Assembly: GCF_007671685.1 (NCBI RefSeq)
Contig: NZ_VCNL01000001.1
Location: 310,001 to 374,000, forward strand
Reading direction: 5' to 3'
Length of the DNA: 64,000 bases
Source: Halorubrum salsamenti
Lineage (GTDB): Archaea > Halobacteriota > Halobacteria > Halobacteriales > Haloferacaceae
The notes below the pieces were generated by a model, which saw only the letters and a program-made list of their open reading frames with translations, had not been told where the DNA came from and made no database searches. The position numbers and the translations under genes are program-made. Below are positions 38,980 through 48,333 of the stretch, piece by piece (the stretch's first letter is position 1; each line of letters starts with the position of its first letter).

Positions 38980-41217
38980 ATGTCGGAACTGCCGCTGGAC
39001 GCCTACTACGACCTCACGCGGATCGGCGAGGTCGCCGTCTCGCCCGCGGGCGACCGCGTCGCCTTCACCGCGACCGAGTACGACCAGGCCGCCGACGAGG
39101 CGGTCGACTCGCTGTTCGTCGTCCCGACCGACGGCTCCCGCGATCCGCACCGGCTGACGAGCGCGTCCGGCGCTTCCTCCCCGACGTGGGGGCCAGACGG
39201 CGACCGCCTCGCGTTTCTGGCGGCCCGCGAGCGCGACGCCGAGCGACGCGTCGGCTGGCGGGGCCAGGCGGGGGAGAACGGGGACGACGAGGAGAGCGCA
39301 GCGGGCGTGACGGACGACGAATCGTCCGACGGGGCGGACGAAACCGACGGAGAGTCCCTCGAAAACGGCGACGACGAACCGAGGCCGCAGGTGTGGCTGT
39401 TCGACCTCGCGCTGGGCGGCGACGCCCGACAGGTCACGGAGCGCGACGAGGGGGTGGCCGACTTCGACTGGTCGCCCGACGGCGACCGGCTGGTGATCGA
39501 GTCGCGCGACCCGACCGACGAGGAGTCCGAGTACCTCGATCAGGTGCGCGAGGAGGGCGGCCCCGTCGAGACGACACGGCTCCAGCACAAGGTGAACGGC
39601 GCGGGGTGGACCGACGACGTGACGACGTACCTCTTCGTGGTCGACCTCGCGGACCTCGACGACCCCGAGAGCGACCCCCGCCGGCTCGACGACGCGTACG
39701 GCGGCGGCGCGTTCCAAGACGTCGCCGGCATGGACCCCGCGTGGGGCGAGGACGACCGGATCGCGTTCACGTCCTGCCGGCTCGACCGTCCCGACGACAC
39801 CACCGTCCGGGACCTCTACGCGATATCTCCGGATGGCGGCGACGCCGAACGGCTCACGGACGGCGACCTCACCCACGGTGCGCCGGCGTGGCGACCCGGA
39901 GGCGAGGCGATCGCGACCGTCGCGAGCGATCCGGGGGACCCGCCCGCTCCGGCGGAGGTGTACCTGACGGGAGGGGACGCCGACGGCCCCGCCTCCCTCA
40001 CCGCCGACCTCGACCGGACCGTCGCCCGCGGCGGCGGGATCGAGTGGGTCGACGGCGCGATATACACCCGTATCGCCGACGAGAGCAGCACGCGCTTGGT
40101 TCGCGTGGCGACCGACGGGACCGCGGAGCGCGTCTTCGAGGCGCAGGGCCGCGACCGCGCCATGACGGCGTTCGACGTGGCCGCAGACGTGTCGACGGCG
40201 GTGTCGGTCCTCTCGGACCCGGAAGACGGAGCCGACCTGTACGCGGTCGCCGTCGACGAGATCGACGCGGCGACCGGCGGGTGCCGCGCAGGTGACGACG
40301 CGGCGACCGGCGGGTGCCGCGCAGGTGACGACGCGGCGACCGACGGGTGCCGCGCAGGTGACGACGCGGCGACCGAGCCCGACTCCCTCCGGCGACTCAC
40401 TCGCGTCAACGAGTCGCTCACCGACGAGTTCTCCATGCCGACGGCCCGCCGCGTCGAGTGGGAATCGGACGGCTGGACGATCGACGGCGTGCTCTACCGC
40501 GATCCGGACGTGAACCCCGAGGACGGCGACCACCCGCTGGTGGTGGCGATCCACGGCGGGCCGATGTCGTACGACGAGCCCGTCTTCAGCTTCGCGCACG
40601 CCGCGCTGACGAGCCGCGGGTACCTCGTGCTCCGCTCGAACTACCGGGGCGGAACCTCCCGCGGCCGGGCGTTCACCGCCGAGCTGACCGGGGCGTGGGG
40701 GACCGCCGAGGTCGACGACATCGCGGCGGGCGTCGAGTCGCTCGCGGACCGCGGCTGGGCCGACCCCGACCGCGTGTTCGGTCACGGCTTCTCGTACGGC
40801 GGGATCGCGCAGGGGTTCCTCGTCACGCGGAAGCCCGACCTCTTCGCGGCGGCGGCGCCCGAACACGGCATCTACGACCTCCGGTCGGCGTTCGGTACGG
40901 ACGACACGCACACGTGGTTGGAGACGGAGTTCGGGCTCCCGTGGGAGAACCCCGAGGCGTACGACGCGTCGACGGCGATCCTCGACGCCGGGAACATCGA
41001 GACGCCCCTGCTAGTGATGGCCGGCGGCGAGGACTGGCGGTGCCCCTCCTCGCAGTCGGAGCAGCTGTACGTCGCCGCTCGGAAGCGAGGCGTCGACGCC
41101 GAGCTGGTGGTCTACCCCGACGAGCACCACGACATCGGGGACCCCGACCGCGCGATCCACCGGCTGGAGAAGATCCTCGACTGGTACGAGACGCACGACC
41201 CGGCGGTCGACGGATAG
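38980..41217 (+). CDS. S9 family serine peptidase (acylaminoacyl/prolyl oligopeptidase type)
   Basis: 745 residues. The N-terminal two thirds is a beta-propeller with TolB/PD40-type repeats (PTWGPDGDRLAF, DFDWSPDGDRL and PAWRPGGEAI). The C-terminal alpha/beta hydrolase holds the triad: Ser near 604 in GFSYGGIAQG, Asp near 685 in GGEDWRC and His near 714 in DEHHDIG. It probably trims short peptides in the cytoplasm. A highly acidic insert sits near residues 93-132. Three 33-base repeats encode GCRAGDDAAT units around residue 430, between propeller and hydrolase, adding three Cys residues unusual for a halophile. It is a monocistronic unit, divergent from the cyclase. Confidence 0.92.
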   Translation: MSELPLDAYYDLTRIGEVAVSPAGDRVAFTATEYDQAADEAVDSLFVVPTDGSRDPHRLTSASGASSPTWGPDGDRLAFLAARERDAERRVGWRGQAGENGDDEESAAGVTDDESSDGADETDGESLENGDDEPRPQVWLFDLALGGDARQVTERDEGVADFDWSPDGDRLVIESRDPTDEESEYLDQVREEGGPVETTRLQHKVNGAGWTDDVTTYLFVVDLADLDDPESDPRRLDDAYGGGAFQDVAGMDPAWGEDDRIAFTSCRLDRPDDTTVRDLYAISPDGGDAERLTDGDLTHGAPAWRPGGEAIATVASDPGDPPAPAEVYLTGGDADGPASLTADLDRTVARGGGIEWVDGAIYTRIADESSTRLVRVATDGTAERVFEAQGRDRAMTAFDVAADVSTAVSVLSDPEDGADLYAVAVDEIDAATGGCRAGDDAATGGCRAGDDAATDGCRAGDDAATEPDSLRRLTRVNESLTDEFSMPTARRVEWESDGWTIDGVLYRDPDVNPEDGDHPLVVAIHGGPMSYDEPVFSFAHAALTSRGYLVLRSNYRGGTSRGRAFTAELTGAWGTAEVDDIAAGVESLADRGWADPDRVFGHGFSYGGIAQGFLVTRKPDLFAAAAPEHGIYDLRSAFGTDDTHTWLETEFGLPWENPEAYDASTAILDAGNIETPLLVMAGGEDWRCPSSQSEQLYVAARKRGVDAELVVYPDEHHDIGDPDRAIHRLEKILDWYETHDPAVDG
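40267..40365. repeat. In-frame 33-base tandem repeat, 3 copies, in the S9 peptidase
   Basis: Three consecutive 33-base units (40267-40299, 40300-40332, 40333-40365), differing by a single base in the last, encode eleven-residue blocks centred on GCRAGDDAAT. A partial fourth begins at 40366. Confidence 0.92.
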
Positions 41218-41291
41218 GAGGCTGAGTCGTCGACGCATGCGGACCGCGGGTACCGTCGCCCACGAGGGGCCTTCAGTGTTCGACGACGCCC

Positions 41292-41678
41292 TCAGTGCTC
41301 GACGAACTCCACGAGCACCCCGCCCGTCGAGCGCGGGTGCAGGAAGGCGACCTCGTGGCCCCACGCACCGGAGCGCGGCTCCTCGTCGACGAGGTCGATC
41401 CCGAGCCCGCGAGCGCGGTCGAGCGCCCCCGCGACGTCGTCGGTCGCGAGCGCGACGTGGTGGATCCCCGGTCCCTCGCGGTCGAGGTAGTCGTCGATCG
41501 CGCCGCCCGCGGTCGGTTCCAATAGCTCGAAGTACCCCCCGTCGTCGAGTTCGAGGAAGACGACGTCCATGCCGTCGAACGTCTCCTCGTGGGCGACCGG
41601 CGCGTCGAGCAGGCCGTCGAACAGGTCGGCGAGGTCGGCGGCGTCGCGCGTCGCGACGCCGACGTGGTCGAATCGCAT
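41292..41678 (-). CDS. mce: Methylmalonyl-CoA epimerase
   Basis: 128 residues from MRFDHVGVAT; the longer in-frame extension is Arg/Ser-rich and overlaps the next gene. It interconverts (S)- and (R)-methylmalonyl-CoA so that the mutase can use it. VOC-fold metal ligands are visible: His5 in DHVG, His74 region in GIHHVALATDD, and the final Glu in VLVEF. The mutase large chain lies about 1 kb away with only the FNT gene between, so both act in propionyl-CoA catabolism. A TATA box at 41702-41709 gives a leaderless start. Confidence 0.9.
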   Translation of the reverse strand: MRFDHVGVATRDAADLADLFDGLLDAPVAHEETFDGMDVVFLELDDGGYFELLEPTAGGAIDDYLDREGPGIHHVALATDDVAGALDRARGLGIDLVDEEPRSGAWGHEVAFLHPRSTGGVLVEFVEH

Positions 41679-41701
41679 ACGTTCCGGATCGACCGCCGTC
41701 G

Positions 41702-41709
41702 ACTTATAA
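41702..41709 (-). promoter_or_regulatory. TATA box of mce
   Basis: The minus strand reads TCTTATAAG, about 27 bases upstream of the mce ATG, and supports the short start and leaderless transcription. Confidence 0.6.
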
Positions 41710-41803
41710 GAACCGAGCGGTGGACGGGGCGGTTCCCCCCGCTCCCCCGCCGGGATCCAAAGGTTTGGGTGCGATCCGGATGTAGGGGAGAGGGGCTCCA
41801 CCC

Positions 41804-42604
41804 GTGAGCGACTCACAGACCGACTCGACGGAGCAGATGACCTCGCGGAGCATCCTCGACTCGCTGCTCGAGAGCGGGCTCCACGAGATGAATCGGGAGC
41901 GTTCCGGACTGCTGCTCTCGGGGCTGTCCGCCGGCCTCGACATCGGCTTCGGCCCGCTGATGATGGCGGTGGTGTTGACGCTGTCACCGGGTGGCTTCGG
42001 CGATCTACCGACCGAACTCCTGCTCGCCAGCGTCTACTCCATCGGCTTCATGTTCGTGATCTTGGGCCGCTCGGAGCTGTTCACCGAGCACACGACGCTG
42101 GCCGTGATCCCGGTCCTCGACCGGCAGGCCTCAGTCAAACAGCTGGGTCGACTCTGGGGGCTGGTGTACGCGGGGAACGTCGTCGGCGGCTTCCTGTTCA
42201 CCCTCCTCGTGACCCTGTTGATGCCGGAGCTGGGGGTCGTCGACCCCCAGTCCTTCGAGACCATCGCCCTGAAGCTCGTCGACCACGACCTCCCGTGGCT
42301 GTTCATCGGCGGCGTCTTCGCCGGGTGGCTGATGGGGCTGCTGGCGTGGCTCGTGACGGCGGCTCAAGACACGACCGCCCGGATCCTCCTCGTGTTGATC
42401 GTCACCGGGACCATCGGCCTCCTCCACCTCCCCCACTCGATCGCGGGCAACGTCGAGGTGCTGTTCGGGCTACTCGTCTCGCCCGCGATCACGCCGATCG
42501 ACTACCTCGCGTTCCTCGTGCTGGCGACGATCGGCAACGCCTTCGGCGGCGGGGTGTTCGTCGCGCTGCTGAAGTACGGCCACGTCGTCCGCGGCGCGAA
42601 CTGA
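41804..42604 (+). CDS. Formate/nitrite transporter (FNT) family membrane protein
   Basis: 266 residues with about six hydrophobic helices after a 45-residue soluble N-terminus. GLSAGLDIGFGPLMMAVVL, GRSELFTEHT and GNAFGGGVFVALL follow the FNT pattern. The helix 2 'ELFTeN' constriction reads ELFTEH. FNT channels carry small anions such as formate, nitrite, lactate or hydrosulfide. This gene belongs to the divergent archaeal-bacterial group whose substrate is unknown. The start is GTG at 41804; a TATA is not obvious. It lies between mce and the mutase gene, converging with the latter. Confidence 0.82.
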   Translation: MSDSQTDSTEQMTSRSILDSLLESGLHEMNRERSGLLLSGLSAGLDIGFGPLMMAVVLTLSPGGFGDLPTELLLASVYSIGFMFVILGRSELFTEHTTLAVIPVLDRQASVKQLGRLWGLVYAGNVVGGFLFTLLVTLLMPELGVVDPQSFETIALKLVDHDLPWLFIGGVFAGWLMGLLAWLVTAAQDTTARILLVLIVTGTIGLLHLPHSIAGNVEVLFGLLVSPAITPIDYLAFLVLATIGNAFGGGVFVALLKYGHVVRGAN

Positions 42605-42641
42605 GGGGAGGGAGTGGGACCGACGCGAGTACCCGATCGAC

Positions 42642-44318
42642 CTACCGCCCCGGCTTGTACTCCCCGAACTCGTCGCGGAGCACGTCGGAGACCTCCTGGA
42701 CCGTCGCGTACGCCTTCACGGCGTCGACGATGTGCGGCATCACGTTCTCGGAGCCCCGCGCGGCCTCCCGAAGCGACGCGAGCGCGTCGTCGACGGCGTC
42801 GCCGTCGCGGTCGGCCTTGACCTCCCGGAGGCGTTCGCGCTGGTTCTGCTCCTGGTCCGGATCGACCTCCTCTAAGTCCATCTCCGGCTCCTCGTCGACT
42901 TCGAATTCGTTGACGCCGACGATGACGCGCTCGCCGTCCTCGATCTCGCGCTGGCGCTCGAAGGCCACGTCCTGGATCTGCCGCTGGACCCACTGGCTCT
43001 TGACGGCCTCTAACATTCCGCCGCGGCGGTCGACCTCCTCCAGTATCTCGAAGGCGTCCTCCTCGATCCCGTCGGTGAGGTTCTCGACGTAGTACGACCC
43101 CGCCAGCGGGTCGATCGTGTCGGCGGCGCCCGACTCGTGCGCGAGGATCTGCTGGGTGCGGAGCGCGGTGCGGACCGACTGTTCGGTGGGGAGCGCGAGC
43201 GCCTCGTCCTTCCCGTTCGTGTGGAGGCTCTGCGTCCCGCCGAGCACCGCCGCGAGCGCCTGATACGCCACGCGGACGACGTTGTTCTCGATCTGCTGGG
43301 CGGTCAGGGTGGAGCCGCCGGTCTGGGTGTGGAACTTGAGCTGCTTCGACTTCGGGTTCTGGGCGTCGAAGCGCTCCTCCATGATCTGCGCCCACATCCG
43401 GCGGGCGGCGCGGAACTTCGCGGCCTCCTCGAAGATGTTGTTGTGGGCGTTGAAGAAGAAGGAGAGCTGGGGGGCGAACGCGTCGACGTCGAGCCCGGCG
43501 TCGATCGCGGCCTGCACGTACTCGATCCCGTTGCCGAGCGTGAACGCGACCTCCTGTGCCGCGGTCGAGCCGGCCTCGCGGATGTGGTACCCCGAGATGG
43601 AGATGGTGTTGAAGTTAGGGGTCTCGGCGGCGCAAAAGTCGAAGATATCCGTGATGAGACGCATCGAGGGCTCGGGCGGGTAGATGTAGAGATTCCGCGC
43701 GACGTACTCCTTCATGATGTCGTTCTGGATCGTACCCCGGAGCTCCTCGCGCGGGACGCCCTGTTCGTCCCCCATCGCGACGTACATCGCGAGGAGGACG
43801 GCGGCGGGGGCGTTGATCGTCATCGACGTGGACACCTCGTCGAGCGGGATCCCGTCGAAGACGGTCTCGAAGTCGTCGAGGGTGTCGATGGCGACGCCCG
43901 AGCGGCCCACCTCGCCCTCGGCCATGGCCGCGTCGGAGTCGTACCCCATCTGCGTCGGGAGGTCGAACGCCATCGAGAGCCCGGAGGAGCCCTGATCGAT
44001 GAGGTAGTTGAAGCGCTCGTTCGTCTCCGCCGCGGTGCCCATCCCCGCGTACTGGCGCATCGTCCAGAGCCGCCCCCGGTGCATCGTCGAGTAGACGCCG
44101 CGCGTGTACGGCTCCTCGCCCGGGTTCCCGACGTCCTCGCGGTAGTCGTGGTCCGGAATATCAGCGGGCGTGTACAGCGGGTCGACCTCCTGCCCGCCCG
44201 TGTCGGTGGTGAACGACTCCTTACGCTCCCCGAACCGGTCGACAGTCTCGCCGTAGGTCCCCTCCTCCCACGACTCCTTGGCGTCCCGGATCGCGTCCAG
44301 TTCCTCAGGATCGTACAT
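42642..44318 (-). CDS. mcmA1: Methylmalonyl-CoA mutase large subunit (catalytic chain)
   Basis: 558 residues from [10 protein letters not shown]; an ATG 33 bases upstream is less likely because it lies in the promoter zone (TGTTAAGT at 44342-44350). This chain contains the substrate-binding TIM barrel, for example [20 protein letters not shown] (landmark near residue 75-95) and [11 protein letters not shown]. The B12-binding domain with DxHxxG is absent, so the small chain must be encoded elsewhere, the usual split form in archaea. It isomerises (R)-methylmalonyl-CoA to succinyl-CoA in propionate or odd-chain/amino-acid catabolism, with mce nearby. Confidence 0.93.
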   Translation of the reverse strand: MYDPEELDAIRDAKESWEEGTYGETVDRFGERKESFTTDTGGQEVDPLYTPADIPDHDYREDVGNPGEEPYTRGVYSTMHRGRLWTMRQYAGMGTAAETNERFNYLIDQGSSGLSMAFDLPTQMGYDSDAAMAEGEVGRSGVAIDTLDDFETVFDGIPLDEVSTSMTINAPAAVLLAMYVAMGDEQGVPREELRGTIQNDIMKEYVARNLYIYPPEPSMRLITDIFDFCAAETPNFNTISISGYHIREAGSTAAQEVAFTLGNGIEYVQAAIDAGLDVDAFAPQLSFFFNAHNNIFEEAAKFRAARRMWAQIMEERFDAQNPKSKQLKFHTQTGGSTLTAQQIENNVVRVAYQALAAVLGGTQSLHTNGKDEALALPTEQSVRTALRTQQILAHESGAADTIDPLAGSYYVENLTDGIEEDAFEILEEVDRRGGMLEAVKSQWVQRQIQDVAFERQREIEDGERVIVGVNEFEVDEEPEMDLEEVDPDQEQNQRERLREVKADRDGDAVDDALASLREAARGSENVMPHIVDAVKAYATVQEVSDVLRDEFGEYKPGR

Positions 44319-44451
44319 TAGTAAACGGGTCGCGCGAGCGGGACTTAACACTTTTCGGCGGCCTCCGCGCCGGTTTCCTCCGATCCACCGCCGAACGCCC
44401 CGGACCCCCGCCGACGGTCGGTTTCAAGTGACGCGCGGTCGAACGCCAGAC

Positions 44452-45117
44452 ATGGACGTTCTCGCCGGCACCACCGAGCGCTTCCTCGCCGCGACGGCGC
44501 CCGAGCACACCGCGACGCAGGCGGAGATGGCGGCCCTCGCCGACGACTCGGGCTTCCCCATCATCGGACCGGAGGCGGGCGCGGTCCTCCGGCTGCTCGC
44601 TCGCCTGACCGACGCCGGACGCGTCTTCGAGTTCGGCTCCGGCTTCGGCTACTCCGCGACGTGGTTCCTGCGCGGCGGCGCCGACGCCGTGATCTGCACC
44701 GAGTTCGACGAGGAGGAGGCGAAACGCGGGGTCCAGTTCGCCGCGGACGGCGGGTACGCCGACAGCGTCGCCTTCGAGGTGGGCGACGCGATGGAGGCGA
44801 TCGAGCGCTACGACGGTCCCTTCGACATCGTTCTCATCGACCACCAGAAGGAACGGTACGCCGACGCCTACCGCACCGTTCTCCCGAAGGTCCGGACGGG
44901 CGGCGTGATCGTCGCCGACAACATCACCAGAGGGCCGAGCGACCTCGACGACCTCGTCGCGCACTTCGAGGACGGCGCGCCACTGCCCGACCCCGAGGTC
45001 GACGGGAAGACCCGAGGGATCGGCGAGTACGTCGGGACGGTGCGCTCCGACGACGCGGTCGAGACCGCTCTCCTGTCGGTCGGCTCCGGGCTCGCGGTGT
45101 CGACGAAGGTGGTGTGA
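44452..45117 (+). CDS. O-methyltransferase family SAM-dependent enzyme (COMT-like)
   Basis: 221 residues from MDVLAGTTER. The SAM-binding glycine motif is VFEFGSGFGYSATWF (about 57-71). A following acidic residue (CTEFDEEE) is the ribose ligand, and the DIVLIDHQKERY segment holds the Asp that coordinates the catalytic metal in COMT-type enzymes; VIVADN supplies the next Asp-Asn pair. Substrates of such archaeal enzymes are unknown. The gene is divergent from the mutase and convergent with the HAD gene. Confidence 0.85.
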   Translation: MDVLAGTTERFLAATAPEHTATQAEMAALADDSGFPIIGPEAGAVLRLLARLTDAGRVFEFGSGFGYSATWFLRGGADAVICTEFDEEEAKRGVQFAADGGYADSVAFEVGDAMEAIERYDGPFDIVLIDHQKERYADAYRTVLPKVRTGGVIVADNITRGPSDLDDLVAHFEDGAPLPDPEVDGKTRGIGEYVGTVRSDDAVETALLSVGSGLAVSTKVV

Positions 45118-45164
45118 CCCACGCGGCGCCTAATTCGCCGTTTTTGGCGTGGAATCGCCGGAGA

Positions 45165-45821
45165 TCAGCGTTCAGTGCCGTCCGTCAGCAGGGGGACCAG
45201 TAGTGATGCCAACGCCTCCGTTCCAGGGGCCGTCACGGACCGATCGGACGGATCCTCGTCGCCGACGTAGACCGTTTCGAACCCCGCTTCGCGTGCCGGG
45301 ACGATGTCTTCATCGTAGGTGTCGCCGACGTAGACCGTCGTCTCCGCGGGCAGCCGTTCCCTCGCCGCGTCGAAGATCGCTCGGCTCGGCTTCCGAGCGC
45401 CGACCTCGTTAGAGACGATAACTGCGTCGATGAGGTCGTCGAGGCCGTGTTCCGCGAGCTTGCGGCGTTGCATTCGGCCGTCGCCGTTCGTGAGGACGCC
45501 GACATCGTGCCGGTCCGCGACGGTCGCCACAAGTGCGCGCACCGCGGGGGCGAGGCGCGTCGCCCCGGCTTCCAGTTCGACGTATTCCGTCGCGAGCGCT
45601 GCCGGGTTCACATCGAGGTCGTATCGCTCGCGAACGGCGTCGAAGGCTCGCTCGTAGGGGTCCGACTCCACGCGTTCGATCCCTCGGAGCACCCGTTCGG
45701 AGTACGTCTTGACCATCTCCTCGGTCGGATCCGTCGGGAGCGTTCGCGCAAAGAGCTCCTCGAAGGGCACCGCGTAATCGAGGAGTGTCCCGTCGAGGTC
45801 GAAGTACACTGTCGCCGTCAC
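45165..45821 (-). CDS. HAD superfamily hydrolase
   Basis: 218 residues. Motif I is YFDLDGTLLDY with nucleophile D7 and acid/base D9. Motif II is the LTNGDG region, motif III the Lys in VGARKPSRAIF, and motif IV is YVGDTYDEDIV. The C1-type helical cap lies between motifs I and II, as in phosphoglycolate phosphatase-like or haloacid dehalogenase-like enzymes. It most likely dephosphorylates a small metabolite. It has a little lower GC than its neighbours, without clear sign of transfer. It is divergent from the metallophosphoesterase. Confidence 0.88.
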   Translation of the reverse strand: MTATVYFDLDGTLLDYAVPFEELFARTLPTDPTEEMVKTYSERVLRGIERVESDPYERAFDAVRERYDLDVNPAALATEYVELEAGATRLAPAVRALVATVADRHDVGVLTNGDGRMQRRKLAEHGLDDLIDAVIVSNEVGARKPSRAIFDAARERLPAETTVYVGDTYDEDIVPAREAGFETVYVGDEDPSDRSVTAPGTEALASLLVPLLTDGTER

Positions 45822-45916
45822 GGGATGTGACTTTCCCCGCGACGAGAAGTAGATTCCGAACGGAGGGTAACCCGACGTCCGAACCTATTCGGGCGTCGAC
45901 CCCGAACCCCCACCCG

Positions 45917-46588
45917 ATGAAGGTGGGGCTCATCTCGGACGTCCACGCGAACCTGCCCGCGCTCGAAGCCGTCCTCGACGACATGCCGGCGGTCGACCGG
46001 ATCGTCTGCGCCGGCGACGTGATCGGGTACAACCCGTGGCCGGCCGAGTGCGTCGAGCGCGTGCGCGAGGTCGCCGCGATGACCGTCCGCGGCAACCACG
46101 ACCGCACCGTCGGCACGCCCGAGCGCTACCGGGCCAACCGCATGGCCGAGGCCGGTCTCGAACACGCGAAAAACGCTCTCTCGGACGACCAGCGCGCGTG
46201 GCTCGACGGCCTCCCGCGCGCCGAGACGTTCGCGGGCGACCGGTACCTCCTCGTCCACTCACACCCCGCGGCGGAGCGCGAGGACGCCTACGTCTACCCG
46301 GAGGAGTTCCCGAACCTGGACCGCCACATGGGCGAGCACGACGGGATCGTCCTCGGACACACCCACGTCCAGGGGAAGCGCGCGGTCGCGGGCGGGGTCG
46401 TGGTCAACCCGGGGAGCGTCGGCCAGCCGCGCGACGGCGACCCGGACGCGGGGTACGCCGTGCTCGACACCCAGAGCGACGAGGTCGACCTCCGGCGCGT
46501 CGCGTACGACATCGACCGCGTGAGCGAGGCGGTCGACGACGCCGGTCTCCCCGAGCGAACCGCCGCGAGACTTTATAAGGGTGAGTGA
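45917..46588 (+). CDS. Metallophosphoesterase (YfcE/MJ0936-like)
   Basis: 223 residues from MKVGLISDVHANLPA. The dinuclear metal motifs are complete: D8-x-H10, GDVIGYNPWP, GNHDR (near residue 61-65), VHSHP and GHTHVQ. The long YNPWPxECVE segment is typical of the archaeal phosphodiesterase subgroup that cleaves small phosphodiesters or pyrophosphates in vitro; the true substrate is unknown. It is followed 40 bases later by the convergent membrane gene. Confidence 0.9.
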   Translation: MKVGLISDVHANLPALEAVLDDMPAVDRIVCAGDVIGYNPWPAECVERVREVAAMTVRGNHDRTVGTPERYRANRMAEAGLEHAKNALSDDQRAWLDGLPRAETFAGDRYLLVHSHPAAEREDAYVYPEEFPNLDRHMGEHDGIVLGHTHVQGKRAVAGGVVVNPGSVGQPRDGDPDAGYAVLDTQSDEVDLRRVAYDIDRVSEAVDDAGLPERTAARLYKGE

Positions 46589-46628
46589 CCGGAGCGGAAC
46601 GAGCGACGAGTCGGTGGCGAGCGACGCG

Positions 46629-47057
46629 TCACGGCCAGACGCCCGCCACGAAGAGGACGTTCCGCACCGCGGTCGCGAGCGACAGGACGCCGACGCCGGC
46701 GCACATCAGCGTCGCGACGACCCGGCGGGTCCCGCCGGCGACCGCGACGGGAATCCCGATGAGGACCATCCCGGCGGCCTTGGTGAGCAACATGCCGGGG
46801 ACGAGTCCGAACGTCCCGATGAACGCGGCGCCGACGGGCGACCCCTCGACGTACTGCCCGCCCGAGATGGCGACGTATGTCGAGGCGATGTCGGCGACTG
46901 CGCCGACGAGGAAGATCCCGATGGCGGCGGCGAGTCGCGGGAACACTGCCAGACCGGAGGCGATGAACCGTAATAAGCTTCCGGGGATCCGCGGAACCGG
47001 CGGACGTGAAAGGGATATGCGGTACTTAACGGGCTGGCCGCGGCGCGCGCACAGCAC
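46629..47057 (-). CDS. Small hydrophobic membrane protein of unknown function
   Basis: 142 residues at most. After a basic N-terminus there are four hydrophobic helices: GSLLRFIASGLAVF..IGIFLVGAVAD, GAAFIGTFGLVPGML, TKAAGMVLIGIPVAV and VVATLMCAGVGVLS. ADIASTYVAISGGQYVEGSP between helices 1 and 2 recalls DUF5658-like proteins, from memory and unchecked. The ATG at 47057 lies inside the promoter region of the divergent flavoprotein gene; a GTG at 47030 is an alternative start. No function can be proposed. Confidence 0.65.
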   Translation of the reverse strand: MLCARRGQPVKYRISLSRPPVPRIPGSLLRFIASGLAVFPRLAAAIGIFLVGAVADIASTYVAISGGQYVEGSPVGAAFIGTFGLVPGMLLTKAAGMVLIGIPVAVAGGTRRVVATLMCAGVGVLSLATAVRNVLFVAGVWP

Positions 47058-47063
47058 GACTCC

Positions 47064-47070
47064 TTTTAAA
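47064..47070 (+). promoter_or_regulatory. TATA box of the flavoprotein gene at 47096
   Basis: TTTTAAA lies 26-32 bases upstream of ATG 47096, the spacing expected for a leaderless haloarchaeal message. Confidence 0.65.
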
Positions 47071-47095
47071 CCGCCGCGGCGCGTACGATCCGGTA

Positions 47096-48172
47096 ATGAG
47101 TTCGTCCGACGACGAGTACGATATCGCGGTTGTCGGCGGTGGTCCGGCCGGCCTGACGACAGCCCTGTACGGCGCCCGACTGGGCCACGAAACGGTGCTG
47201 ATCGATCGCGGCGGCGGCCGCGCGGCGATGATGGCCGACACGCACAACGTGATCGGCGTCACCGAGGAGACCTCCGGCAACGAGTTCCTCGCCACCGGCC
47301 GCGAGCAGGTGCAGTCGTACGGCGGGGAGTTCGAGCGCGGCTTCGTCACCGACGTGGAGCGCACCGACGACGACCGGTTCCGGCTCTCGACGAACGGTGC
47401 CGAGCTGGTCGCCGAGCGCGTCGTGCTCGCGACCGGCTTCTCCGACGAGCGCCCGGACCCCCCGCTCCCGCGGACCGGCAAGGGGCTCCACTACTGCCTC
47501 CACTGCGACGCCTACATGTTCGTCGACGAACCGGTGTACGTGATGGGCCACGGCGAGGCGGCCGCCCACGTCGCGATGATCATGCTCAACGTGACCGACG
47601 ACGTGGACGTTCTGACCCGCGGCGAAGCGCCGACGTGGAGCGACGAGACCGCGGCGCAACTGGAGGCGCACCCGATCGATATCATCCACGAAGACGTGGC
47701 GGGCGTCGAGAACGACCCCGACTCCGGCTGGCTCGAGGCCTTGGAGTTCGAGGACGGAACCCGCCGCGAGTACCGGGGCGGCTTCCCGATGTACGGCTCC
47801 GACTACAACACCGCGCTGGCGGAGGGGCTCGGCTGCGATCTGACCGAGAGCGGCGAGATCGACGTCGACGACCACGGCCGCACCAGCGAGGACGGCGTGT
47901 TCGCTGTCGGCGACATCACCCCCGGCCACAACCAGGTGCCCGTCGCGATGGGGCAGGGCGCGAAGGCCGGCCTCGCGATCCACAAAGAGATCCGCGAATT
48001 CCCGCGCTCGAAGGAGGCGATCGAGGCCGACGGCCCGGTCGATCCCGACGAGGTACCCGCCATCTCACCGGAGCTCATGGCGACCGCGGTCGCCCACGAG
48101 GGGCATGCGGGTGGGCCGCGGGAGGCCGCGGCGGTCGAAGGCAGCGAGCCGCCGGCAGCGGACGACGACTGA
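47096..48172 (+). CDS. Thioredoxin-reductase-like FAD/NAD(P)-dependent oxidoreductase
   Basis: 358 residues. FAD-binding GGGPAGL (about 14-20), a second nucleotide-binding region with VMGHGEAAAH (near 149), and FAVGDI near the C-terminus give the TrxB layout. A CxxC disulfide sits in HYCLHCDAY (about 132-140), as in thioredoxin reductases. The NADPH-binding Gly motif (GxGxxA) reads GHGEAA, slightly different from canonical GGGDSA. After the FAD domain there is a 40-residue Ala/Glu-rich tail. It could reduce a thioredoxin or another disulfide partner. It is the last chromosomal gene before the integrated island. Confidence 0.87.
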   Translation: MSSSDDEYDIAVVGGGPAGLTTALYGARLGHETVLIDRGGGRAAMMADTHNVIGVTEETSGNEFLATGREQVQSYGGEFERGFVTDVERTDDDRFRLSTNGAELVAERVVLATGFSDERPDPPLPRTGKGLHYCLHCDAYMFVDEPVYVMGHGEAAAHVAMIMLNVTDDVDVLTRGEAPTWSDETAAQLEAHPIDIIHEDVAGVENDPDSGWLEALEFEDGTRREYRGGFPMYGSDYNTALAEGLGCDLTESGEIDVDDHGRTSEDGVFAVGDITPGHNQVPVAMGQGAKAGLAIHKEIREFPRSKEAIEADGPVDPDEVPAISPELMATAVAHEGHAGGPREAAAVEGSEPPAADDD

Positions 48173-48333
48173 GCGAGACCGGCGTCGGTGATTCCCGCGC
48201 CACTATTCGAGAGACTACGCTCACCGCGCGTGGCTGATAGGGTCCAAATCCCTCTCGGTGATTTCTCTCACTTCGTTCGAGAGTTCGCTGAGCGGAGCGA
48301 AGCGAACGCTGACTGACGGAGTCAGTCAGAAAA
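48173..48333. other. Spacer rich in inverted repeats before the island junction
   Basis: No gene. It holds a stem AGGG-TCCAAAT-CCCT (near 48238-48252) flanked by TCACCG/CGGTGA, which looks like the acceptor plus T arm of a tRNA without the other arms. It also holds a GTTCGCT/AGCGAAC hairpin (48272-48309) and the palindrome CTGACTGACGGAGTCAGTCAG, split here as CTGACTGAC and GTCAGTCAG (48310-48329). These may end transcription of the flavoprotein gene. Confidence 0.45.

Noticed and set aside
38355-40295. Long plus-strand frame overlapping the cyclase and peptidase
   Set aside because: Arg-rich composition, no family motif, and it covers two genes with clear motifs.
41679-41987. Longer methylmalonyl-CoA epimerase starting at 41987
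   Set aside because: The extra part is antisense to the FNT gene and passes through the mce TATA box; the core of 128 residues is the full family length.
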